Assembly (NCBI RefSeq): GCF_014207905.1
Contig: NZ_JACHLB010000001.1
Coordinates: 186,001-250,000 of the forward strand
DNA from: Flavobacterium notoginsengisoli
GTDB lineage: Bacteria; Bacteroidota; Bacteroidia; Flavobacteriales; Flavobacteriaceae
DNA: 64,000 nucleotides
Reading direction: 5' to 3'
A model generated the notes under the pieces. That model saw only the letters and a program-made list of their open reading frames with translations, made no database searches and had not been told where the DNA came from. Of this stretch, positions 26,652 to 34,051 are shown piece by piece. Made by a program: the position numbers and the translations under genes. Positions within the stretch are counted from its first letter, which is position 1. Each line of letters begins with the position of its first letter.

Positions 26652-26870
26652 TTATTTTTTCACAGGAGCTTTTGCAGCAGTTTTAGCTGGACTGTCGGAG
26701 AAAAATTCTGAAATAGATTTAAATATTCCCTTGCTTTCTTTTCCGGCAGCCAATTTTTTCGCTTCACCCTTTTTAACGTCGGCTTTAAACTTAACGCGCA
26801 GTTTTTCAAAATCTTTCATTCTACGCTCTACGTCAGAGTTTACTTCTTTGAATTTCAGTACTTTAGCCAT
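26652..26870 (-). CDS. Small lysine/alanine-rich protein, 72 aa
   Basis: A basic 72-residue protein without signal peptide or membrane helix. It reads as one charged helix (SDVERRMKDFEKLRVKFKAD), a lysine-rich linker, a hydrophobic patch (GIFKSISEFFSD) and an alanine/lysine/proline tail (SPAKTAAKAPVKK) like those of nucleic-acid-binding proteins. It has its own terminator and lies divergent from roadblock pair 2. Function unknown; a nucleoid or ribosome-associated role would be a guess. Confidence 0.65.
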   Translation of the reverse strand: MAKVLKFKEVNSDVERRMKDFEKLRVKFKADVKKGEAKKLAAGKESKGIFKSISEFFSDSPAKTAAKAPVKK

Positions 26871-26941
26871 AATGTAAGTTTTTTACAGTAAATAATTTAA
26901 ATTATTAATGATTTGGTATTACAATGATACATAATTTAATT

Positions 26942-26949
26942 TATATTTG
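26942..26949 (+). promoter_or_regulatory. -7 box of roadblock pair 2
   Basis: TATATTTG matches TAnnTTTG and lies about 100 bases before the first ATG, giving a long leader; a TTTG at 26912-26915 is too far (26 bases) for a normal -33. Confidence 0.35.
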
Positions 26950-27052
26950 TTAACGAAAATTAACACTTGTTTAGGTTGATTCAATATTAATTTTCAAAAA
27001 CAAATCCAAAACAAACTGAATTTAACAATTCCCCCAAAATCCTACAAAAATC

Positions 27053-27409
27053 ATGAATGAAATTACTACTACACTAAACGACTTTCTAGTCAGCACAAAA
27101 TCAACTGCTGCTTTAATTTTAAATGGTAAAGGAAAGCTAATCACTTCCTTAAACTTAGATTATGGAGACAGCATTGCCGCTATGAGCGCAGCGATTTTAT
27201 CAATGAGCGAAAAATTCTTAATCGACTTAGAAAAAGGCTCTCTTAAACAATTATATCTTAAAAGTGCCGAAGGCGTTATCGTTGGAAACAAAATTAGCGG
27301 TTCCAATTTTATCGTTGCTTTTTCTAAAGAAGGAAGCAATCTAGCTTTATTAATGCGTTCGACAGAAGAAGTATCTGCCGAGCTAAGCAAAAATTCCCTA
27401 CTGAAATAA
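27053..27409 (+). CDS. Roadblock/LC7-domain protein, first gene of pair 2
   Basis: A 118-residue roadblock/LC7 protein: helix TTTLNDFLVSTKSTAAL, strands ALILNGKGKLITSLNLDYGD, the long helix SIAAMSAAILSMSEKFLIDL, strands SLKQLYLKSAEGVIVGNKIS and NFIVAFSKEG, and the last helix NLALLMRSTEEVSAELSK. The pattern is like MglB-type GTPase regulators. It is the counterpart of the gene at 16023-16343 and is followed 34 bases later by its partner. No MglA-like GTPase lies in the window. Confidence 0.82.
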   Translation: MNEITTTLNDFLVSTKSTAALILNGKGKLITSLNLDYGDSIAAMSAAILSMSEKFLIDLEKGSLKQLYLKSAEGVIVGNKISGSNFIVAFSKEGSNLALLMRSTEEVSAELSKNSLLK

Positions 27410-27443
27410 CATAATCTATTAACTAATTAAACCCAAACGAACT

Positions 27444-27824
27444 ATGAGCGCTGACTTTTTAAACGTGTTTTTAAATGAAATGAAAACGAATGTAAATGGC
27501 TTTATTGCTGTTGCTGTAACAGAAATTGAATCTGGATTAAGCTTCGGAAACCTAACAATTGATCCTGCTTTTGACCCAGAGCTTGCAGCAGCTTATAACT
27601 TAGAAGTTGTAAAAGCAAAACTAAATGCCGTAAAAGCATTAGGATTAAATCAGGATATCGAGGATATTTTGATTACACTTTCTAATCAAATTCACATTAT
27701 TGATATTTCTCCAAATAAAAAGTTTATGATCTACCTAGCTGCTGATGCGTCAAAAGCTAATTTAGGTATGACTAGAGCTATTTTAAGAAAACACAAAGCT
27801 GACGTTGAAAAAAATCTAGCATAA
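27444..27824 (+). CDS. Roadblock/LC7-like small protein, second gene of pair 2
   Basis: A 126-residue paralogue of the protein at 15624-15998, with the same predicted LC7 fold: NVNGFIAVAVTEIESGLSFG, FDPELAAAYNLEVVKAKLNA, DILITLSNQIHIIDIS and KFMIYLAADASKANLGMTRA. The helix after FDPEL is almost identical in the two copies, whereas the linker and C-terminus differ, which suggests a conserved contact surface. It ends in front of a clean terminator, so the two genes form a bicistronic unit. Confidence 0.82.
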   Translation: MSADFLNVFLNEMKTNVNGFIAVAVTEIESGLSFGNLTIDPAFDPELAAAYNLEVVKAKLNAVKALGLNQDIEDILITLSNQIHIIDISPNKKFMIYLAADASKANLGMTRAILRKHKADVEKNLA

Positions 27825-27846
27825 TATTTTCAATTTCATTAAATAC

Positions 27847-27877
27847 AAAAACCGCTTTTAAAAAGCGGTTTTTTTTG
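27847..27877 (+). terminator. Terminator after roadblock pair 2
   Basis: AAAAACCGCTTTT meets AAAAGCGGTTTTT directly, with T-run; it begins 23 bases after the stop. Confidence 0.88.
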
Positions 27878-28027
27878 TTTGCATAATTGGCAAATCGACA
27901 GCTAATCAATCATTTCGCTTCTTACAAAAAATTTAACCCACATTGAATACTTATTTTAATTTATTATAAATAATTTCTTTCAAAGAAAAAATCTAACAAT
28001 ACAAACCAAAACCGTTAAACATTAAAC

Positions 28028-28062
28028 AAAAAAATGCACCCTTTTTTAGAGTGCATTTTTTA
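28028..28062 (-). terminator. Terminator after the DksA-like gene
   Basis: AAAAATGCAC and GTGCATTTTT flank an 11-base loop; it lies 21 bases past the stop on the minus strand. The region 27825-28082 holds only this and the preceding terminator. Confidence 0.85.
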
Positions 28063-28082
28063 ATTAGATGTCTTTTGTGAAT

Positions 28083-28463
28083 TTATCTTTGCAAGTTTTT
28101 AGCTTCGATACTCATTGTTGCATGAGGAACAATTTTAAGCCTTTCTTTGCTAATTAATTTACCTGTTACTTTGCAAATACCATATGTTTTATTTTCAACA
28201 CGGAATAAAGCGTTTTTTAAGTCACGAATAAACTTCTCTTGTCTAATAGCCAATTGAGAGTTTGCTTCTTTAGACATTGTTTCACTTCCTTCTTCAAAAG
28301 CTTTGAAAGTTGGAGATGTATCGTCTGTTCCGTTATTTAAATCGTTCATATAGGCACTTTTGATCAAATCAAGATCTTCTTGTGCTTTTTTAATTTTTGC
28401 TTGTATTATTTCTTTGAACTCTGCTAAGTCAGCATCAGAGTATCTTGTAATTTCATCTATCAT
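28083..28463 (-). CDS. TraR/DksA-family protein with a degenerate zinc finger
   Basis: A 126-residue DksA/TraR-type protein, a family that binds RNA polymerase through its secondary channel. It has the long coiled-coil (EFKEIIQAKIKKAQEDLDLI and the return helix ALFRVENKTYG) and the C-terminal finger region CKVTGKLISKERLKIVPHAT. Only one of the four zinc-binding cysteines remains, so the finger probably does not bind zinc; the same loss is common in relatives from this phylum. It starts 7 bases after the ileS stop and is surely co-transcribed with it. Confidence 0.9.
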   Translation of the reverse strand: MIDEITRYSDADLAEFKEIIQAKIKKAQEDLDLIKSAYMNDLNNGTDDTSPTFKAFEEGSETMSKEANSQLAIRQEKFIRDLKNALFRVENKTYGICKVTGKLISKERLKIVPHATMSIEAKNLQR

Positions 28464-28470
28464 TTTCTAA

Positions 28471-31400
28471 CTATTTTGAAATTAATATAATGGTTTTAAT
28501 GTCATCAAACTCAATTTCTGTGCCGTTTTCTAAAGCATCCACAAAAACCAGTTCATCTGTTAATGTTTCAGACTTGATATAGTCCTCATTTTTTGAAACA
28601 GCATTTTCTAAAATACCGTCTCTTTTTATTTGTACCTTAATCTTATCAGTAACCTCAAATCCTGAATCTTTACGGATATTCTGAATTCTATTTACTAATT
28701 CTCTCGCGATACCTTCATTTTTTAATTCTTCAGATATTGTGATGTCAAGTGCAACTGTTATTCCGTTTGAATTTGCAACTAGCCAACCTTCGATATCTTG
28801 CGATGTTATTTCGACGTCTTCTAATGATAAAGTTACATTATTTCCAGAAATAACAATATCCAGCGTTCCTTGCTTGTCTAACTGATTGATTTGTTCTGAA
28901 GAAAAAGCTTGTATCTCCTTAGAAATCAACCCCATATCCTTTCCAAAACGTGGCCCTAATGCTTTAAAATTAGGTTTAATTTGCTTCACTAAAATACCAG
29001 AAGCATCGTCTAAAAGCTCTACTTCTTTTACGTTTACTTCCGCTTTTACTAAGTCAGAAATTGCTTCTATTTCAGCACGCTGATTCTCGTCAAGTACTGG
29101 AATCATTACCTTTTGCAGAGGTTGACGAACTTTAATCATCTCTTTTTTACGTAGTGATAACACCAAAGATGAGATGGTTTGCGCCTTCTGCATTTTGCTT
29201 TCCAACGTTTTATTAACAAAGTTTTCGACAAATTTTGGGAATTCAGCCAAGTGAACACTAGCAAAATCCTCGGTTCCCGTAGAAGATGTCAAATCTCTGT
29301 ACAATTTATCCATAAAAAATGGAGCTACCGGAGCGCTTAATTTACTGATTGTAAGCAAGCAAGTATAAAGCGTTTGGTAAGCTGCAATTTTATCTTTTGC
29401 ATATTCTCCTTTCCAGAAACGACGACGACATAAACGAACGTACCAGTTACTTAAGTTTTCCTGAACGAAATCAGAAATAGCTCTTGTCGCTTTTGTTGGT
29501 TCGTAATCTTCATAACATTCATCAACAAATTTGATTAAAGTATGAAGTTCAGAAATAATCCATTGATCAATTTCTGGTCTTTCGTTTAATGGAATTTCAG
29601 CTTCTGCATATTTGAATCCATCAATATTCGCATATAATGAAAAGAATGAATAGGTATTATAAAGTGTTCCGAAGAACTTACGGCGTACCTCAGCAATTCC
29701 TTCAATATCAAATTTCAAGTTATCCCAAGGATTTGCGTTTGAAATCATGTACCAACGAGTTGCGTCTGGACCGTATTCTGCAATTGTTTCAAAAGGATCT
29801 GTTGCGTTTCCTAGACGTTTAGACATTTTCTGTCCGTTTTTATCTAAAACCAAACCGTTTGAAACTACGTTTTTGTAAGCTACTTTATCAAAAACCAAAG
29901 TTCCGATCGCGTGTAAGGTATAAAACCATCCACGAGTCTGATCTACTCCTTCAGCAATGAAATTAGCTGGAAAATCTTTATTCTCATCAATTTTGTCTTT
30001 GTTTTCAAAAGGATAATGCCATTGCGCATAAGGCATTGCTCCAGAATCAAACCAAACGTCGATTAGATCACTTTCTCGCTTCATTGGTTTTCCAGAAGCA
30101 GAAACTAAAGTAATTTCATCAACAACATTCTTGTGCAAATCAATTAAATCATAATTTGATTCAGACATGTTTCCGATTTCAAAACCTTTAAACGGATTTT
30201 CTTTTTGAAAACCTGCTTCGATAGATTTCTCAATCGCATTGTACAATTCTTCAACAGAACCAATAAGAACTTCTTCTTTTTTATCTTCAGTTCTCCAAAT
30301 TGGCAACGGAATTCCCCAATATCTAGAACGAGATAAGTTCCAATCATTAGCATTTTTCAGCCAATTTCCAAAACGTCCTTCACCAGTAGATTTAGGTTTC
30401 CAATTGATAGTTTCGTTCAGGTCGAACATTCTATCTTTTACATCGGTTACTTTGATGAACCATGAATCTAGAGGATAATATAATAACGGCTCGTCTGTTC
30501 TCCAACTGTGTGGATAACTGTGCACGTATTTTTCAACTTTAAATGCTTTGTTTTCTTCTTTTAAACGAATAGCAATTTCAACATCTACAGATTTCTCTGG
30601 AGCTTGTCCTGCATCGTAATATTCGTTTTTAACATATTTACCAGCTAAATCACCTAAATGAGAAGTAAATTTCCCTTGTAAATCTACTAACGGAACTGCA
30701 TTTCCTTCTGCATCCAAAACCAACATTGGCGGAACTTCTGGTTTTGCTTCTTTAGCAACTTTAGCATCATCTGCACCAAAAGTCGGCGCTGTGTGCACAA
30801 CTCCTGTTCCGTCTTCTGTAGTAACGAAATCTCCAGAAATTACTCTAAATGCATTTTCAGCATTTTGGTATGGCAATACGTAAGGCAATAATTGTTCGTA
30901 ACGAATTTCTACTAAATCTGCTCCTTTTGCTTCAGTTAAGATTTTATAAGGAAGTTTTTTGTCGCCATTTTTAACGTTGTCAAAATCAGTGTCATCTTCG
31001 CTTACGAAATATCCTTTTCCGAATTGTTTTCCAACTAAATTTTTAGCCAAAATCACATTGATTGGCTCAAAAGTATATTGATTGAAAGTTTTAACTAAAA
31101 CATAATCGATTTTTGGACCAACTGTCAAAGCTGTATTTGACGGAAGTGTCCAAGGAGTTGTCGTCCAAGCTAAGATGTGAATATCTCCAAATCCTTGTAA
31201 AAAGCTTGGTAAAGTTTCTGGTAAGGTTTTAAACTGCGCTACTATTGTAGTATCTGTAACATCACGGTAAGCTCCCGGCTGATTTACTTCGTGAGAAGAC
31301 AATCCTGTTCCTGCTTTTGGAGAGTATGGCTGGATTGTGTATCCTTTGTACAACAAACCTTTATCATAGATTTGTTTCAAAAGCCACCAAACAGACTCCA

Positions 31401-31872
31401 TATATTTTGGTTTATAAGTCACATATGGATCTTCCATATCTACCCAATAACCCATTTTTTCGGTCAAATCATTCCATACGTCCGTATAACGCATAACGGT
31501 TCTTTTACACGCTTCGTTATATTCTTCGATAGAAATTGTTTTACCAATATCTTCTTTTGTAATTCCTAATTCTTTTTCGGTACCTAATTCAACAGGCAAA
31601 CCGTGAGTATCCCATCCAGCTTTTCTTTTTACTTGAAAACCTTTTTGAGTTTTATATCTGCAAAAAATATCCTTAATCGCACGCGCCATTACGTGGTGAA
31701 TCCCTGGTAATCCGTTTGCTGAAGGCGGACCTTCAAAAAATACGTAAGGCTCAGCACCTTCGCGAGTTGTTACACTCTTTTCAAATATATTTTCTTTCTT
31801 CCAAAAATCAAGAACTTCAGAAGCTACAGTTGGCAAGTCAAGTCCTTTGTATTCAGTAAATTTTGTACTCAT
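28471..31872 (-). CDS. ileS: Isoleucyl-tRNA synthetase, IleRS2 type with GIHH signature
   Basis: Charges tRNA-Ile with isoleucine. The 1133-residue enzyme has the Rossmann catalytic core, the editing (CP1) domain with LAWTTTPWTLPSNTAL and the KMSKR loop (DKNGQKMSKRLGN), then the anticodon-binding domain. The class I HIGH signature reads G57-I58-H59-H60 (ANGLPGIHHVMARA), with the first and third residues of HIGH swapped. The length and C-terminal extension fit the eukaryote-like IleRS2 clade, and the swapped GXHH form is known in a subset of IleRS2 with very high mupirocin resistance. Gene order ileS-dksA is normal for Flavobacteriia. Confidence 0.97.
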   Translation of the reverse strand: MSTKFTEYKGLDLPTVASEVLDFWKKENIFEKSVTTREGAEPYVFFEGPPSANGLPGIHHVMARAIKDIFCRYKTQKGFQVKRKAGWDTHGLPVELGTEKELGITKEDIGKTISIEEYNEACKRTVMRYTDVWNDLTEKMGYWVDMEDPYVTYKPKYMESVWWLLKQIYDKGLLYKGYTIQPYSPKAGTGLSSHEVNQPGAYRDVTDTTIVAQFKTLPETLPSFLQGFGDIHILAWTTTPWTLPSNTALTVGPKIDYVLVKTFNQYTFEPINVILAKNLVGKQFGKGYFVSEDDTDFDNVKNGDKKLPYKILTEAKGADLVEIRYEQLLPYVLPYQNAENAFRVISGDFVTTEDGTGVVHTAPTFGADDAKVAKEAKPEVPPMLVLDAEGNAVPLVDLQGKFTSHLGDLAGKYVKNEYYDAGQAPEKSVDVEIAIRLKEENKAFKVEKYVHSYPHSWRTDEPLLYYPLDSWFIKVTDVKDRMFDLNETINWKPKSTGEGRFGNWLKNANDWNLSRSRYWGIPLPIWRTEDKKEEVLIGSVEELYNAIEKSIEAGFQKENPFKGFEIGNMSESNYDLIDLHKNVVDEITLVSASGKPMKRESDLIDVWFDSGAMPYAQWHYPFENKDKIDENKDFPANFIAEGVDQTRGWFYTLHAIGTLVFDKVAYKNVVSNGLVLDKNGQKMSKRLGNATDPFETIAEYGPDATRWYMISNANPWDNLKFDIEGIAEVRRKFFGTLYNTYSFFSLYANIDGFKYAEAEIPLNERPEIDQWIISELHTLIKFVDECYEDYEPTKATRAISDFVQENLSNWYVRLCRRRFWKGEYAKDKIAAYQTLYTCLLTISKLSAPVAPFFMDKLYRDLTSSTGTEDFASVHLAEFPKFVENFVNKTLESKMQKAQTISSLVLSLRKKEMIKVRQPLQKVMIPVLDENQRAEIEAISDLVKAEVNVKEVELLDDASGILVKQIKPNFKALGPRFGKDMGLISKEIQAFSSEQINQLDKQGTLDIVISGNNVTLSLEDVEITSQDIEGWLVANSNGITVALDITISEELKNEGIARELVNRIQNIRKDSGFEVTDKIKVQIKRDGILENAVSKNEDYIKSETLTDELVFVDALENGTEIEFDDIKTIILISK

Positions 31873-31980
31873 TTTATCCTTTTCTTAAACGAGGTGCGAA
31901 AGTAAGAAATTTTGAACTATTGACCACGAATTTCTTTAAATTTCACAAACTTTTGTTGGGATAATGGGTACAAAAACAGA

Positions 31981-32047
31981 AGAATTGGTTACTTTCTGAC
32001 ATTATTCTCATTTTTTTGAGCTAATAAATCAAAAAATAACCAATTCT
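31981..32047. repeat. Inverted repeat in the ileS upstream gap
   Basis: AGAATTGGTTA (31981-31991) is repeated in inverse as TAACCAATTCT (about 32036-32046) with a 45-base loop. The gap 31873-32075 has no gene. The arms are too far apart for a simple terminator. Confidence 0.4.
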
Positions 32048-32075
32048 AAAAACAGCTTTCTAAAAGCTTTATCTC

Positions 32076-33995
32076 TTATTTAAATCCTCCGAAATAGACT
32101 TCTTTCATGAAAATTCGATTTCCAAAAACAGGATTTATATCCACTTTCTCACGTATTTCCTGATAGAAAGTTTCTCCGTTAAAATCCTCAATTTCGTAAT
32201 TAATTTTATGCGGAATTTTTCCAGAATTTAAACTTGCAACAGGACGATAATCTCCAAATAGTTTTCTTTCGAAAAAACTTTTATTGCCGTTGTCAAATTC
32301 TGTTTTTTCTGTTGAAACAATATTGAAGTTTTCTTTATCAATAAAAACGTGATAATCTGTTTTTGGAATTGTTCTGTTTCCAGAACTTAGTGTTTTTTCA
32401 AAGTAATTTAAATGATAACACAATTTTCCTTCATACATTTCATCACCTAAAATCTCAAAATTATTCCATAAATCGAGTCTTAAATCGGTAAGAAAGTTTA
32501 CCAAATCTACATTCTTAGATAAATTACCATAATCGTAAGCTGTTAATTTTGCCCATTTGGCATTTATACCAGTTTCACGATCATCGTGACTCCAAGCTTC
32601 TGCTCCGTTTACGATTTCGTAATAAGCTTCAGGCATTTTTTTCTTAAGAAGATAATGCGAAGTTGTTGCCCATTTTTCTTCAGTTTGAGGAATATTAGTT
32701 CCTTCTATCGAAATTTTAGAAAACAAATGCGCTTTCTCCACTTTTTTCAAAGCTTGGCTTCCGCCTAGATTTTCAACCACTTTTGCCAAAAGATTAGCAT
32801 TTAGCTGATACGGAATAGAATCAAGCAAATTATATCGTTGCGTTTTAATCTTTTCTAAATATGCTTCACGATTTGATTTCTCAGTTTCCCATTCTGCTTC
32901 TTGCTGTTGGATTTTTTCAAAAAACGCGAGTCTTTTTTCTTCTTTTTCTTCTGCAATTTGAAGTCCTAATTTCTTAAGCTCAGCAAAACGATTTGTATGA
33001 CTTCTTATTTTCTTATCAACAAAATTGGCTTTATTAACGTTTTCAATAATTGAAGATCCGCGTGAATCGAGTTTATCATTTTCTACCAGCAAATTGGCAT
33101 AGAACAATGCTTTCTCTTTATTCTCAAGCAAAAAATAGGTTTCGGCTAAATTATTTGTAACAATAAATCGAATATTTACGTTTGCTGGCGAAGGCGGATA
33201 TTTTACCAATAAACTTTCCAGATATTGCAAATGAGGCGCTAGCAATTTTTCGTCCAAACCTTTTTCAAGTGTTATTTTTTGCATTTGTGCTGTAATTTCA
33301 TTTTCAAATGCCAGCATCTGAGCATATTCTGAATGCCCTTTAGAAGTTACAAATTCAAATCTCACCTTAGATTCACTTGTGGTATATCCAAACTTATAAC
33401 TTAAAAAATCCTGAATTCTACTTGCCGCTTTATAAACAGCATTATCAAATCCGAGTCCGACATCACTGTAATCAGAATCTTTAACTGCCGCCAGTACTTT
33501 TTTATCATGTTCTGAAGCAGCAATTTTTGCAGCGCCTAAACTATTACCAACAGTCATTGAATACGATTCTGAACCTCCAAAATCCTTTGTTAGTATAATC
33601 TTATCTCCAAACTTTACATCCAACTTTACATTTGAAATGTAATTAGAATGCGCGCCATAAGTCCACTTGTTTTCTTTCTTGTCGTATACACTATCAATTT
33701 GCGTACTGGTGTATCTTGGCATCGCGAAGGTTAAATAGATTTTAAGTTTTCCGTTTACAGGATCTTTTATAAATCCATTAATATTAAAAAAATGCTTTTT
33801 CAAATACGCTTCTTCCTCTTGCAATGATTTATCCATTTGATAAAAAGCGGTTTGCGTCAATACATTATCAAGAGCAGCATATTCCGGATATTTAATTACA
33901 GGAACATAAAACTTCTTTTTTTTGGAGCTTATTTTTTCTTGTGCCTGAATTGAACCCAATACAAGCAAAGCTATTAAGAGTAGTATTTTTTTCAT
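32076..33995 (-). CDS. Large exported protein of unknown function, 639 aa
   Basis: Starts at ATG 33995 (MKKILLLIALLVLGSIQAQE), a signal peptide; a TTG two codons upstream falls inside the terminator of the next gene. The mature protein has a beta-rich first third (VKLDVKFGDKIILTKDFGGS), a helical middle with TPR-like content (AETYFLLENKEKALFYANLL), a charged coiled-coil (about residues 330-390, KIQQQEAEWETEKSNREAYL) and a last third that resembles outer-membrane lipoprotein-sorting or LolA-like folds (YHVFIDKENFNIVSTEKTEF). That last match is weak. Probably periplasmic. Confidence 0.75.
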   Translation of the reverse strand: MKKILLLIALLVLGSIQAQEKISSKKKKFYVPVIKYPEYAALDNVLTQTAFYQMDKSLQEEEAYLKKHFFNINGFIKDPVNGKLKIYLTFAMPRYTSTQIDSVYDKKENKWTYGAHSNYISNVKLDVKFGDKIILTKDFGGSESYSMTVGNSLGAAKIAASEHDKKVLAAVKDSDYSDVGLGFDNAVYKAASRIQDFLSYKFGYTTSESKVRFEFVTSKGHSEYAQMLAFENEITAQMQKITLEKGLDEKLLAPHLQYLESLLVKYPPSPANVNIRFIVTNNLAETYFLLENKEKALFYANLLVENDKLDSRGSSIIENVNKANFVDKKIRSHTNRFAELKKLGLQIAEEKEEKRLAFFEKIQQQEAEWETEKSNREAYLEKIKTQRYNLLDSIPYQLNANLLAKVVENLGGSQALKKVEKAHLFSKISIEGTNIPQTEEKWATTSHYLLKKKMPEAYYEIVNGAEAWSHDDRETGINAKWAKLTAYDYGNLSKNVDLVNFLTDLRLDLWNNFEILGDEMYEGKLCYHLNYFEKTLSSGNRTIPKTDYHVFIDKENFNIVSTEKTEFDNGNKSFFERKLFGDYRPVASLNSGKIPHKINYEIEDFNGETFYQEIREKVDINPVFGNRIFMKEVYFGGFK

Positions 33996-34000
33996 AGGCA

Positions 34001-34034
34001 AAAAAAAGCCATCAGAATCAGATCCTGATGGCCT
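34001..34034 (-). terminator. Terminator after the BamB-like propeller gene
   Basis: GCCATCAG and CTGATGGC close over AATCAGATC and, on the minus strand, run into a T-run (complement of 34001-34008), 18 bases past the stop. Confidence 0.8.
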
Positions 34035-34051
34035 TGGATTTTGTTATATTC

